The notes under the pieces are model-generated. The model was not told the origin of the DNA. It worked only from the letters and a program-made list of their open reading frames with translations, and ran no database searches. A stretch of DNA of 64,000 bases from Pseudomonadota bacterium (GTDB lineage: Bacteria > Desulfobacterota > Desulfovibrionia > Desulfovibrionales > Desulfomicrobiaceae). Location: NCBI GenBank assembly GCA_018902545.1, contig JAHIQM010000005.1, positions 147,517 through 211,516 of the forward strand, written 5' to 3'. The position numbers were made by a program, and so were the translations under genes. This document shows positions 18,589-26,832 of this stretch, one piece after another (positions within the stretch are counted from its first letter, which is position 1; each line of letters opens with the position of its first letter).

Positions 18589-20136
18589 TTAGAACGGCCA
18601 AGGTGCGGTCGGGTCCCAAACAGGGATGCCTAAAAATGCATACCACGGAGCCATAACCAGTAACCCATAAGCAATTGCAATAAGGATGCAAACCCAGCCA
18701 GATTTGGCGTAGTCGGCCACGGAAAATTCATCCGATCCGGATGCAATGACTGCGGCAGTAATTTGGGTGGGAAGTAAATAGGCGAATGTATCGGTATCGC
18801 ATACAAGTAGCGTAAACGCCACTGGGTGCACTCCGAGTTTAGGTGCCATTGCGAAGATTACAGGAGCTAGCATGGCTATTGCAGCTACATTTGAGAGCAT
18901 TCCGATGCGGATGATGTGCGTTCCAACCATGAGTGCCAGTACGGCCTGCCACCAGTTCATATCCAAGACAAACGTGTGAATGTGGTGAGCAAGAAAGTCG
19001 GCAAGGCCGGATATTGTCATTGCTGATGTCATGGTGATGGCTCCTCCAAGCAACAGGAAGGTGCCCCAAATAGTGCGTTGCTGGATCGCCTTCCAAGAGC
19101 AGGGAGTAATGCCGGGAATAAACAGAAACAAAATGCCGATGAGTCCAATGACGCCGAGTTGGTGATTGTGCAGTTCCATAATGGGACTGCCCTTGCCGGT
19201 CATGAAGAGAAAGGCGACGAGAACGAAAATACCGAGCAGAACCCACTCCGCCTTGCCCATGGGTCCAAGTTCTTTGTACTCTTTATGGATGGCTTCGTGC
19301 CCACCACCGACGCTCACGCCTTTGGTCTTGAAATGGTATTTCACCCACCATTGGGTCAGTACGAACATGCCTAGGTAGGGAAACTGGAGCAACATCCAGT
19401 CAAGGTACCCCAGATTACTGTATCCGTTCGCGTCGAATATGCCCAACATGATCATGTTTGGCAGATGTGCTGTCATGATAAACACACCGCAAATCATAGT
19501 GCCGTATACCAGGGATTGAATGACGATGGCCTTGCGAGCTTCGCGTTCTCGTGGCGTATCCCCCATCAAGTTCGTGATACCTTTTACCACAGGAAGCAAT
19601 GTTGCAGCGCGGGCGTTGGCCGCTGGAATGAGAAACGCCAGGATGATGTTGACGAAGAACATCCCCCAGATGACTCGTCCGACGGTCGACGCCTTGATTT
19701 TATCAAGGATGCCGAGTGCGATACGTCGGTCTAACCGGATAAGCTGCATAATCGCACCGACAAAGAACGCGAACAAACAAAGCCATACGACATGTTTGGT
19801 GAAGCCTGAAAACACAATGTCCATGGGTGGCTTGCCTTTCACGTAGGGAATGCCTTCGGTCAGGATGAGCAGTGTTGGCACACTGATGCCGGTTATACCC
19901 ACGGGCATGGCTTCGCTTACCCACATGATCGATGCCCAGACAACGATAGCTAAGACAGCCATGCCGTTGTCATTCAGTCCCTCCGGATTGGGCAGTACTT
20001 GCCAGATAAGGAAAAAGAACACCCAGGCGGCGACGAACCCCCCCAATGATTTGACAGGACTTTTCCCGCATTCCTCAAGGTTGCCGAGGATGTAACCGGT
20101 CAGTCCATTCCTGGCTTTTGGCAGAATTTTCTCCAT
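18589..20136 (-). CDS. DASS (SLC13-type) divalent anion:Na+ symporter
   Basis: 515 aa with about 11-13 membrane segments. Family signatures: WASIMWVSEAMPVGITGISV near residue 70, FLIPAANARAATLLPVVKG, and near the C-terminus CDTDTFAYLLPTQITAAV. SLC13/DASS members import dicarboxylates, citrate, sulfate or sulfonate-like anions with sodium. GAAGGAGGTG sets the start. It is first gene of the DASS-AprA-like-AprB-like operon, with 25 bp to the flavoprotein, which implies that it imports that enzyme's substrate or exports its product. Confidence 0.9.
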   Translation of the reverse strand: MEKILPKARNGLTGYILGNLEECGKSPVKSLGGFVAAWVFFFLIWQVLPNPEGLNDNGMAVLAIVVWASIMWVSEAMPVGITGISVPTLLILTEGIPYVKGKPPMDIVFSGFTKHVVWLCLFAFFVGAIMQLIRLDRRIALGILDKIKASTVGRVIWGMFFVNIILAFLIPAANARAATLLPVVKGITNLMGDTPREREARKAIVIQSLVYGTMICGVFIMTAHLPNMIMLGIFDANGYSNLGYLDWMLLQFPYLGMFVLTQWWVKYHFKTKGVSVGGGHEAIHKEYKELGPMGKAEWVLLGIFVLVAFLFMTGKGSPIMELHNHQLGVIGLIGILFLFIPGITPCSWKAIQQRTIWGTFLLLGGAITMTSAMTISGLADFLAHHIHTFVLDMNWWQAVLALMVGTHIIRIGMLSNVAAIAMLAPVIFAMAPKLGVHPVAFTLLVCDTDTFAYLLPTQITAAVIASGSDEFSVADYAKSGWVCILIAIAYGLLVMAPWYAFLGIPVWDPTAPWPF

Positions 20137-20180
20137 GAAATCACCTCCTTCAAATTGTCAGAAACTGGGCCTCGTTTATG

Positions 20181-20198
20181 CAACAAGCGTCCTTGTTG
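20181..20198. promoter_or_regulatory. 18-bp palindrome upstream of the DASS operon, candidate Crp/Fnr operator
   Basis: CAACAAG-CGTC-CTTGTTG, perfect 7-bp arms with a 4-bp spacer, 45 bp before the transporter ATG. Two half-sites separated by 4 bp is the geometry of Fnr/HcpR-type sites. The regulator at 15636 is the obvious candidate. Confidence 0.6.
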
Positions 20199-20552
20199 AT
20201 ACGATGCCTTATTTCAGAGCGAGGAGTTGTTTTCTATCGGAGCGACGATAAAAAAGTGAGATTCGTGGACGCGGATGTGACTCGCATGAATGGAGAGTTG
20301 AATTACGCGGACCCTAGCAAAGAGGCGTTACGCAAAAGCAAAGGGGTCACCCATCAAAAGGACCGAGGTCCAGAGAAAATTCTCCTGCGGGCCAGAAAAT
20401 CAGGTTTTCTCGCCTCGGACAAAACTACTAGATAATACCTCAAATTTCTTTGCTTTCTGCCTTTTTCGAAATATCAGCTTTGCAATGTCGGCGAGCAAAG
20501 CCAGGGGTCAGATCGAAAGCGCCGGTAAACTTTTTGAAGGATGAGAAATAAC
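20199..20552. other. Gene-free spacer holding the right 130-bp repeat
   Basis: No convincing gene. It holds the right direct repeat (20337-20466) and an AGGGGTCAGATC element at 20504. Confidence 0.5.
20337..20466 (+). repeat. 130-bp direct repeat, right copy
   Basis: Same orientation and nested inverted repeats as 15112-15240; the differences are scattered substitutions. The separation is about 5.2 kb. Confidence 0.85.
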
Positions 20553-21164
20553 ATGCGACGTCCCCTTGATTTCCTCGCCTACAGCGTGGCGTTTCTGTCC
20601 GGCGGAGTACTGTTGGGGCTGCAAATTGTAGCCAGTCGAATACTGGCCCCGTATTTCGGCAATTCTGTTTATGTCTGGGGAAGCCTGATCAGCGTCTTTC
20701 TGCTGGGCCTCAGTATCGGCTACTGGCTCGGAGGCGTCCAGGCTGACAAACGTCCGAGTCTGGTGGTGCTGGCCAAGATACTGGCGACTGCTGCGGTTTG
20801 CATTCTGGTCCTTCCGCTAGTCTATCTGCCGGTCGGCAAGTACATCGCGGATCTTGGTCTTGAATTTCGGTTTTCCGTGCTCCTGATCAGCTTGCTGTTT
20901 TTTTTGGTGCCGTCGGTGCTCATGGGGATGGTTTCTCCTTTCGTGATCAAGTTGAGCGCCACTGGACTGGATGAAATAGGCCGAACTGCTGGTCGTGTTT
21001 ATGCGATCTCGACTTTGGGAAGCATTTCCGGAGCCATCGCTGTTTCGTTCTTTTTAATTCAATGGCTAGGAACTCGTGCAATAGTCGTTGTGCTCGGCAT
21101 TATTCTTCTTGTTCTCGCTTTAATTTGTCTCGCTTTCGAAAGAAAATTTCGTGAGTCAATTTAA
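20553..21164 (+). CDS. Multi-spanning membrane protein like the N-terminal half of MFS/spermidine-synthase fusions
   Basis: 203 aa, about six membrane segments. The start LAYSVAFLSGGVLLGLQIVA, then SRILAPYFGNSVYVWGSLIS, and later GMVSPFVIKLSA are diagnostic of the membrane part of fused spermidine-synthase-like proteins. The soluble methyltransferase-like half is absent; the ORF ends after a basic tail (FERKFRESI). Stand-alone versions exist in databases, to my knowledge, so this need not be a truncation. ATG 20553 has AAGGATGA 8 bp upstream; the earlier ATG at 20541 is too close to that site. Function unknown. Confidence 0.65.
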   Translation: MRRPLDFLAYSVAFLSGGVLLGLQIVASRILAPYFGNSVYVWGSLISVFLLGLSIGYWLGGVQADKRPSLVVLAKILATAAVCILVLPLVYLPVGKYIADLGLEFRFSVLLISLLFFLVPSVLMGMVSPFVIKLSATGLDEIGRTAGRVYAISTLGSISGAIAVSFFLIQWLGTRAIVVVLGIILLVLALICLAFERKFRESI

Positions 21165-21320
21165 AAACATCTGTAATTATCAAGTTAGTATTTTAACTTA
21201 CGAATGTGATAGATTGGTCGAATTTATTTTGAAACCGGCAACGGATTTTGACATCATTCTACTCTAACAATCTGCGCCAAAAAAAAATTGATTCTGTAGC
21301 CCTCTCCAGCTGATGTTTCT

Positions 21321-21360
21321 CAGCGATGCCTGTCCTGTATACATCAGGACAGGCGTGCTG
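21321..21360. repeat. Strong inverted repeat between convergent genes
   Basis: GCCTGTCCTG-TATACAT-CAGGACAGGC, extended by CAGC/GCTG outside. It lacks a clear T-tract on either side but is placed where a bidirectional terminator would sit, 7 bp after the end of the 21368 gene. Confidence 0.65.
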
Positions 21361-21367
21361 ATCTACA

Positions 21368-22117
21368 CTATATTACTCGCTTAATTTCTTGATATTCGCC
21401 TGTGGTGGTAAGCTGAAGTGTGACATCTTTGTTGGTTCTGTTTCTCCAGAACCAGCCATGAGATCCGTCAAATGCCGCTACGAGGGTGCCGATGCTTTTT
21501 TGTATTTGGCGCTCCTTGCTGTAGCTGTGAGAAGAGCCTTTGGCGGGGGGCGTAGGCTCTCCATGAACATCAACGTTAACTGGCCCGTCAGATACCCACT
21601 CGTAGTCGGCAGCGGCATTTTCGCTCATAATCATTTTGATTTCAGCTCCCTGCCCAGGGCGTAGCGTAATTGTCATGGTATCCTGCTTTTTAGGCGTGAT
21701 CTGCGATGCTGATACTTGTGGCGCAACAGTTTGTGATGCAGATTCCGGCACAGCAGCATGAGCCTCCGCGTCATGGCTGTGGCCGTGCTGACCCCATGAT
21801 GCAATGGTTTGCGATACAGATTGCGGCGCGGCCTGCGGTGCTGGTACCTGGGGGGCTTCAGGGGCTGTTTGCGTTGAAGCCATAGACGTATCTTGCAAGG
21901 CGTCTGCTTTGGCTTCTTCAGCCAAGGCCACCTTGATTTCACCCATTTTAGTCAGGCCGAGAGTACCTCCGATCCCGGTAGGGTCAATGCCGTACTCTGA
22001 AGGCAAAACAACTGTTACAAGCAAAATGCAGGCGGCAATTAAGGCAAGGACAGTGGAGCGGACCAGTTGTTTTGAGCTGGGAAGTTCCGCACGGGAAGGT
22101 ATATTGCTATTGTACAT
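21368..22117 (-). CDS. Membrane-anchored protein of the HupE-associated 'transmembrane anchor' type
   Basis: 249 aa. One N-terminal membrane helix (VLALIAACILLVTVVLPSEY) is followed by a long Pro/Ala/Gln linker with a His-rich patch GQHGHSHDAEAHAA (about residue 110), then a beta-rich domain from ~145 (TMTITLRPGQGAEIKMIMSE, WVSDGPVNVDVHGE, GTLVAAFDGSHGWFWRNRTN). The C-terminal domain is probably periplasmic. It is 11 bp downstream of a HupE/UreJ-type gene. The histidine patch suggests metal handling, which is an inference. RBS AGGAGA. Confidence 0.65.
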   Translation of the reverse strand: MYNSNIPSRAELPSSKQLVRSTVLALIAACILLVTVVLPSEYGIDPTGIGGTLGLTKMGEIKVALAEEAKADALQDTSMASTQTAPEAPQVPAPQAAPQSVSQTIASWGQHGHSHDAEAHAAVPESASQTVAPQVSASQITPKKQDTMTITLRPGQGAEIKMIMSENAAADYEWVSDGPVNVDVHGEPTPPAKGSSHSYSKERQIQKSIGTLVAAFDGSHGWFWRNRTNKDVTLQLTTTGEYQEIKRVI

Positions 22118-22128
22118 TGTTTATTCTC

Positions 22129-22863
22129 CTAAGAAATAAAAAAACCGGTAAGTTGATAGCCCATAAGCATAAAACCCGCACTCATCATGGCAACATTAGC
22201 TGTGTAGGCATGGCGAACAAAGCTGCCTGTGCGTCGCCAGTAGCCCATAAGGATAAGAATGGCGCCTAATGCCGTGAGCTGGCCCAGCTCTACTCCCACG
22301 TTGAAGGCAATCAGGTTCGAGAGCAGACCGTCTGGAGAAACTTCGTACTCCAGTATTTTTGTTGCCAGTCCAAAGCCGTGAAAGAAGCCGAAGACAAGGG
22401 TTGCGATTTTGGTGTTTGGCTGAAAACCAAACCAGCGCTGAAACGCACCGATGTTATCAAGAGCTTTGTAAACGACAGACAATCCAATGATTGCGTCAAT
22501 TATATATGCGCTGACACTTATGCCCGTCAGAACACCGAGAATCATTGTTGTGGAATGCCCTATGGCGAACAGGCTGACATAAATGCCGATGTCTTTAATT
22601 TTATAGAGAAAGAAAATAACCCCGAACAAAAATAGCAAATGGTCGTAACCTGTGACCATGTGCTTCGCGCCGAGATAGATAAACGGCAGGATATGAACGC
22701 CGGTTATTTCCTGAATGTAGCCTTTGTCTCCGGCAGTTACACCGTGTGCAAAAGCATCGGTGCAAAAAACCAACAGACCCAAGAGCAGCGAGGTCAACAA
22801 GCAGAGGCTTTTGGGAAAAGCGCACCACCGCAAACCCTTGCTGCAAGCAAAGGAAATGGACAT
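22129..22863 (-). CDS. HupE/UreJ family membrane protein
   Basis: 244 aa; signal/anchor (LLTSLLLGLLVFCTDAFAHG) and six further membrane segments. The family block GAKHMVTGYDHLLFLFGVIF and the later FAIGHSTTMILGVL and FGFFHGFGLA carry conserved His/Asp within helices, as in HupE/UreJ proteins thought to move Ni2+ or Co2+. The substrate here is not proven. It is the middle gene of a three-gene set with two His-containing exported proteins; there is no hydrogenase or urease nearby. RBS AAGAAGGA. Confidence 0.8.
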   Translation of the reverse strand: MSISFACSKGLRWCAFPKSLCLLTSLLLGLLVFCTDAFAHGVTAGDKGYIQEITGVHILPFIYLGAKHMVTGYDHLLFLFGVIFFLYKIKDIGIYVSLFAIGHSTTMILGVLTGISVSAYIIDAIIGLSVVYKALDNIGAFQRWFGFQPNTKIATLVFGFFHGFGLATKILEYEVSPDGLLSNLIAFNVGVELGQLTALGAILILMGYWRRTGSFVRHAYTANVAMMSAGFMLMGYQLTGFFIS

Positions 22864-22915
22864 AAAAGAATCCTTCTTTATGTTAAGAATGCAAAGAGAT
22901 TACCTTGCTACACTG

Positions 22916-23221
22916 CTACAGCAAGACGGATTCGGGTGGGCGCTCAATGGAAAAGATGGGGTTATCAAGAAGCACAAAACGATAGTTGTCAGGCAAAAGC
23001 AGCTTTTTTTCGTTTCTTTCCAGTATAAACTTGAAAGGAGTTTCCGCACTGCAGGTGTCTGCGGTGTGGCTATGCGTCGGCTTTCCATCATGGGTATGCA
23101 TGACGTAAGAGCTAGAAGTGTCTGTATAAAAAGGAGTGACAGCCCAGAGCGACAAGCTCAGAAAAATGAGCCCCATCGCTAAGCACATCAGAGAGCGAGA
23201 AGAAGAGAGCATCGGATACAT
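22916..23221 (-). CDS. Small exported His-containing protein, unknown
   Basis: 101 aa. Signal-like N-terminus (SRSLMCLAMGLIFLSLSLWA) and then a His-rich patch MHTHDGKPTHSHTADTC, followed by a basic C-terminal domain. I do not recognise a family. It is first of the three-gene set with HupE/UreJ and the anchor protein. The ATG has no strong ribosome site; ATG at codon 4 is an alternative. Confidence 0.5.
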   Translation of the reverse strand: MYPMLSSSRSLMCLAMGLIFLSLSLWAVTPFYTDTSSSYVMHTHDGKPTHSHTADTCSAETPFKFILERNEKKLLLPDNYRFVLLDNPIFSIERPPESVLL

Positions 23222-23369
23222 TCTTGAAATTATATATAATTTAAAGCCCCCGTCAAGTTTATATAACTATCTGGGATTTAGACATTTTTACCACAAATTC
23301 GTGATCTTTAAGCAACATGCGAGACTCTGACCAGTCGAGCAGGGCTCGACACTTTCACGCGCAAAAGGC

Positions 23370-23390
23370 GAGGGTCAGATCTTGAATCTA
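23370..23390 (+). repeat. GGGTCAGATCTTGAATCT dispersed element
   Basis: The same sequence occurs at 14982-15001 and, inverted, at 9952-9972 and 13207-13226. Such strings often flank REP/RAYT-type elements, but no transposase is present here. Confidence 0.5.
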
Positions 23391-23487
23391 GATTTTCGCC
23401 ACGAAGGAAATCAAGATGCGTCCCACATCTTCCACTGAGTGCTTCCAGCCACGTTCTCGCGATCATGGGCCGCAACGCGCACATATA

Positions 23488-23856
23488 TCACTCCTCCGGG
23501 AAGTCCGGCCCAAGCGGAGGCGGATCAGTCCTGCCACTCTCCTGATCACTCAGTCGCCCAAGGGTGCTTTTGATCGATATGGTCAACTTTTCTGCAGCGC
23601 CATCAACGGCTTGATCCAAGGTCGCCGCCCGGTGCGTGACCGCGATGGGCTGGCGGCCTTCAACGCGGGCTTCCATCATGCAACGTATGTCGTCATTGCC
23701 ACCCTTTTTATTACTGTTCTCATCACTCAGGTGGACCTCCACTCGCGTAATGTGCTCGCTGATTCGGCTCAGGACACTCTGCACTGCGCCACTAAACTGC
23801 ACGGCCAGCGCTTCGTGACCTTCGATGTTACGGTCGACATTGATTTGGATCTTCAT
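23488..23856 (-). CDS. HPF/RaiA-like ribosome-associated protein
   Basis: 122 aa. MKIQINVDRNIEGHEALAVQ, then HITRVEVHLSDENSNKKGGN and CMMEARVEGRQPIAVTHRAA match the HPF/YfiA-like group of single-domain hibernation or stress factors. The tail DPPPLGPDFPEE is Pro-rich. Known members bind the small ribosomal subunit when growth stops. The start is set by AAAGGAGAG. No operon partner; a LigD remnant follows upstream. Confidence 0.8.
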   Translation of the reverse strand: MKIQINVDRNIEGHEALAVQFSGAVQSVLSRISEHITRVEVHLSDENSNKKGGNDDIRCMMEARVEGRQPIAVTHRAATLDQAVDGAAEKLTISIKSTLGRLSDQESGRTDPPPLGPDFPEE

Positions 23857-23942
23857 GGTGCTCTCCTTTGTAAGGGCGGTTGATTTAATACCGGAAGGTG
23901 GCGGCCGGAGGCTACGGAGCCGGGCTACTGCAAAAGCGCTCT

Positions 23943-24120
23943 CCTAAGGGGCGTGCTCGTCGCGATGTTTGATCAGCTGCCACTTGTGCACGTACCGCCC
24001 AGGCTGTCCTTCTTCATGCGCGCAAGCACTTAGGAACCCCTGAGTCGCTCGCCTTCCAAGGTGAACTTCAACTCGCCGGGCTCCAATCCGACATGCGGAT
24101 CGCCTTCGGCATCGCGGTGT
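23943..24120 (-). pseudogene. Remnant of LigD 3'-phosphoesterase domain
   Basis: Reverse-strand translation gives HRDAEGDPHVGLEPGELKFT, then LEGERLRGS and a stop, VLARMKKDSLGG, and after a frame change YVHKWQLIKHRDEHAP and a stop. DPHxGLxxGxLKFxLxGERLxG and WxLIKHRDE are typical of the phosphoesterase domain of bacterial NHEJ ligase D. One stop and one frameshift make it non-functional. The rest of the gene is gone. Confidence 0.75.
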
Positions 24121-24161
24121 GTTCCTGATTGTATTCCAGGGGTCAATGCTAATATTTGTAT

Positions 24162-24350
24162 TTAATCAAAAATTGTGTAGTGTTCTTCAGAATCATCCTT
24201 CTCTACATCGCCGTCTTCTTGCAACAGATCAGACTGCTTTTCTTGTTCTCTGCCGAACTCTTCAAACTCATCATCTCTCATTGTCTCCCACTGCTCTAAC
24301 ATCCCGCCTTTGTTCCCATGCAATTTTACTTTCCAAATATTTTTATTCAT
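24162..24350 (-). CDS. Small acidic protein, unknown
   Basis: 62 aa from ATG 24350, set by AAGGAGAT. Basic start MNKNIWKVKLHGNKGGMLEQ, then a very acidic C-terminus rich in Glu, Asp and Gln (LLQEDGDVEKDDSEEHYTIF). No family recognised. Confidence 0.5.
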   Translation of the reverse strand: MNKNIWKVKLHGNKGGMLEQWETMRDDEFEEFGREQEKQSDLLQEDGDVEKDDSEEHYTIFD

Positions 24351-24820
24351 ACGGTATCTCCTTCTAAACATATTTTAATGGCAGCTATGGAATATCATCA
24401 AAAAGAATTACAATAACATAGTCAATTTCGCAGAAGACGCAAAAAGTGCTCGTCCCTGTTTCAGTGAACTACGGTTTTGGCAATTAGCGTGCCATCGAAT
24501 ATCTGCGGACGCTTCGACGCAACAGGCTGATTATATGAAATTAATAATAATGATCGCGCAGAAGGGAGGGGGATAGTCTTCAGCGGCATCCGACATATTT
24601 AACATAGCTGCCATATATAAAGGAACACGTTGTGGAGGAATTTTGTGCACGTGTTGCGACATGAGGATTCTAAGGCAGACTGATCAAACCAACTCGCAGA
24701 AATTTATTGGCCGCTGATTGACACTGCCCTGAAAGCAAGCAAAAAATGTACAATCGTATTTTTAGCATTACCTATGTTGCATGATGATTTTGTTGAGCAA
24801 TAACCACAAGGAGTAGCATC
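24351..24820. other. Gene-free A+T-rich stretch before the cupin gene
   Basis: About 470 bp with no supported gene, RNA or clear repeat. The promoter of the cupin gene must lie in its right part. Confidence 0.4.
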
Positions 24821-25135
24821 ATGAAGAAAATCAACTTGTTCGAAGCCAACGGATTCAACGACCTTGGCCTGAAGAAGTTATTGGTCCACGAATCTCCCTA
24901 TTTCAAAATCCTGAACTTCAACTTCCGGGCGGGACAGCAATTACCCATCCACTCGCATGAAATAGAGGGCCAGCTTTCCATTCTCATCCTGGAAGGCGAA
25001 GGAGAATTTTTGGCGAAAGACGGGACTCTGCCGGCCAAAGCCGGGGATGTTCTCGTCTGCGACATTGCCGTACCCCACGGCATCAAGGCGATCACCGACA
25101 TGCGCACCGTGGTCACCATTGCCCCACCTATTTGA
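24821..25135 (+). CDS. Single-domain cupin protein
   Basis: 104 aa. Cupin motif 1 region PIHSHEIEGQLSILILEGEG (two His and Glu metal ligands) and motif 2 GDVLVCDIAVPHGIKAITD (His). These small cupins have very varied roles and no substrate can be named. AAGGAGTAG sets the start. It stands alone; bases 25136-25340 downstream show no gene. Confidence 0.85.
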   Translation: MKKINLFEANGFNDLGLKKLLVHESPYFKILNFNFRAGQQLPIHSHEIEGQLSILILEGEGEFLAKDGTLPAKAGDVLVCDIAVPHGIKAITDMRTVVTIAPPI

Positions 25136-25349
25136 ACGAAGACAAAGGGTTGCCGGCTGTCGATTTTGTGAAAAGAAAGCATTTGATTAAGGTCCTGGTG
25201 AGCGCGCCTCCATCCTCGATGTCGCGTGCCAGCAAGATCAGACCATCGCGCTGACGCAACCAATAAAAACGCTATCTCACAAGAGCCTACTGGCATGTAC
25301 CAAAATCATGACAGCTGTTGGGAATAGGGTTGGGCAGGCAAACGAAGAA

Positions 25350-25382
25350 AAGAAAAAGGGCCTGGATTTTACATCCAAGCCC
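25350..25382 (-). terminator. Terminator of tRNA-Arg
   Basis: On the reverse strand GGGCTTGGAT/ATCCAGGCCC hairpin (one mismatch or wobble) followed by TTTTTCTTTTC. Confidence 0.85.
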
Positions 25383-25392
25383 TTGATTTCTT

Positions 25393-25469
25393 TGGTGCGC
25401 AATGCAAGAATCGAACTTGCGGCCTTTAGCTCCGGAGGCTAACGCTCTATCCAACTGAGCTAATTGCGC
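25393..25469 (-). tRNA. tRNA-Arg (anticodon CCG)
   Basis: Reverse strand: acceptor GCGCAAT/ATTGCGC, D arm TAGCTCAGTTGGATAGAGC, anticodon stem TTAGC/GCTAA around CTCCGGA, T loop TTCGATT, encoded CCA. Confidence 0.96.
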
Positions 25470-25564
25470 ACGGGGAATGACTGTCTATGCAGACGACCCG
25501 CGCTTGTCAAGCATTCGCGTCTGATATAGCCGGATGGCCCACACTGAAATTTTCGAGGTGACCC

Positions 25565-26131
25565 ATGAGCATTTCAAAGCGCATCATTCTGGCCATATCC
25601 GGTGCCAGCGGCATGGCGTACGCCTGTCAGCTCGCCCGCTCCCTGGGCCAGGTTCCTGGGCTGGAGCTGCATGGGATCATCTCCAACGGTGCGCGGGAAG
25701 TCTTTCGGCACGAACTGGACTTAGACCCGCAGGAGCTTTTGTCCTGCTTTCATTTCCTGCACGAGCCCGCCAATATCGCGGCCCCTCCGGCCAGTGGGTC
25801 TTGGGAGCATTCGGGCATGATCGTCTGCCCGTGCTCCATGGCCAGCCTTGCCGCCATCGCAACCGGGGTCGGCACCAATCTGCTGCACCGCGCCGCCGAC
25901 GTGACCCTCAAAGAGCGCCGCCCGCTGATCCTGGTGCCGCGCGAGACGCCTTTGAGCGAGATCCATCTCAGGAACATGCTGCGCGCCCATCGCGCCGGGG
26001 CCGTGATCATGCCGCCCTGCCCCGGGTTCTACCATCGACCCGGTTCCATCGACCAGTTGGTGGCCCAGTTCGCAGGCCGCATCCTGGAGCAGCTGGGCTT
26101 ACCCCACGACCTCTACACCCGCTGGAGCTGA
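25565..26131 (+). CDS. ubiX: Flavin prenyltransferase UbiX/Pad1
   Basis: 188 aa, the usual length. RIILAISGASGMAYACQLAR is the FMN-binding N-terminus; CPCSMASLAAIATGVGTNLL and LILVPRETPLSEIHLRNML are the other family blocks. The enzyme attaches dimethylallyl to FMN to make the prenyl-FMN cofactor of UbiD-type decarboxylases. No ubiD is adjacent. RBS GAGGTGA. Confidence 0.95.
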   Translation: MSISKRIILAISGASGMAYACQLARSLGQVPGLELHGIISNGAREVFRHELDLDPQELLSCFHFLHEPANIAAPPASGSWEHSGMIVCPCSMASLAAIATGVGTNLLHRAADVTLKERRPLILVPRETPLSEIHLRNMLRAHRAGAVIMPPCPGFYHRPGSIDQLVAQFAGRILEQLGLPHDLYTRWS

Positions 26132-26172
26132 AAGAAGTTGCCCGCCGGGACGCTTGATGATAGCCCCAGCCA

Positions 26173-26823
26173 ATGTTCGACATAAGCCAGACCCTCCACC
26201 ACTTTTCCATCATCGCCCTGCCCTTCTTTCTTGGCATCACCTGCCACGAATTCGCGCACGGCTACGTGTCCTATTTGATGGGCGATCCCACGGCCAAGAA
26301 TGCCGGCAGATTGACCCTGAACCCCCTGAAACACCTCGACCCCATGGGCACCCTGGTCCTGGTGCTGACCCAGCTCATCGGCTGGGCCAAGCCCGTGCCC
26401 ATCAACCCGGCCTATTACAAGGACTACCGACGCGGCATACTCTACGTGTCCCTGGCCGGTCCCATGGCCAACTACGCGGTGATGATCTTCTTCGCCATCC
26501 TGCTCAAGATCATCATCATCGCGTCCCAGAACCCCGGCGCTGCCGAGTACGCCTACATCCTGCGGCCCATGATCAACATCGCCGCGGCCGGGGTGTTCAT
26601 CAACGCCATCCTCGGCACCTTCAACCTGCTGCCCATCCCGCCGCTGGACGGCAGCAAGATCCTGGCCTGCCTTCTGCCCGGCCACATGGCCGCGCGCTTC
26701 ATGCAGCTTGAGCGCTACGGCTTCATCATCCTGCTTCTGCTGGCCTTTACCGGAGTACTGGGCATGATCCTGTCCCCGATCTCGGCCTTTGTGCAAAACA
26801 TGATCATCAAACCCATGCTTTAA
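26173..26823 (+). CDS. Site-2 protease-like M50 membrane metalloprotease
   Basis: 216 aa with about five membrane segments. Zinc site TCHEFAHGYVSYLMGDPTAK (HExxH) and second motif NLLPIPPLDGSKIL (Asp ligand). Also GRLTLNPLKHLDPMGT, typical of the short M50B 'site-2 protease family' form without PDZ domain. Substrates of these small forms are mostly unknown. It lies 9 bp before trpS, so they are probably co-transcribed. There is no strong ribosome site before the ATG. Confidence 0.92.
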   Translation: MFDISQTLHHFSIIALPFFLGITCHEFAHGYVSYLMGDPTAKNAGRLTLNPLKHLDPMGTLVLVLTQLIGWAKPVPINPAYYKDYRRGILYVSLAGPMANYAVMIFFAILLKIIIIASQNPGAAEYAYILRPMINIAAAGVFINAILGTFNLLPIPPLDGSKILACLLPGHMAARFMQLERYGFIILLLLAFTGVLGMILSPISAFVQNMIIKPML

Positions 26824-26832
26824 GGTCCCGAC

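Noticed and set aside
24421..24820. Search for a gene or RNA before the cupin
   Set aside because: No frame with a ribosome site and no structured RNA recognised.
25136..25340. Possible protein remnant after the cupin gene
   Set aside because: Short protein-like strings in more than one frame, but none that I could assign to a family.
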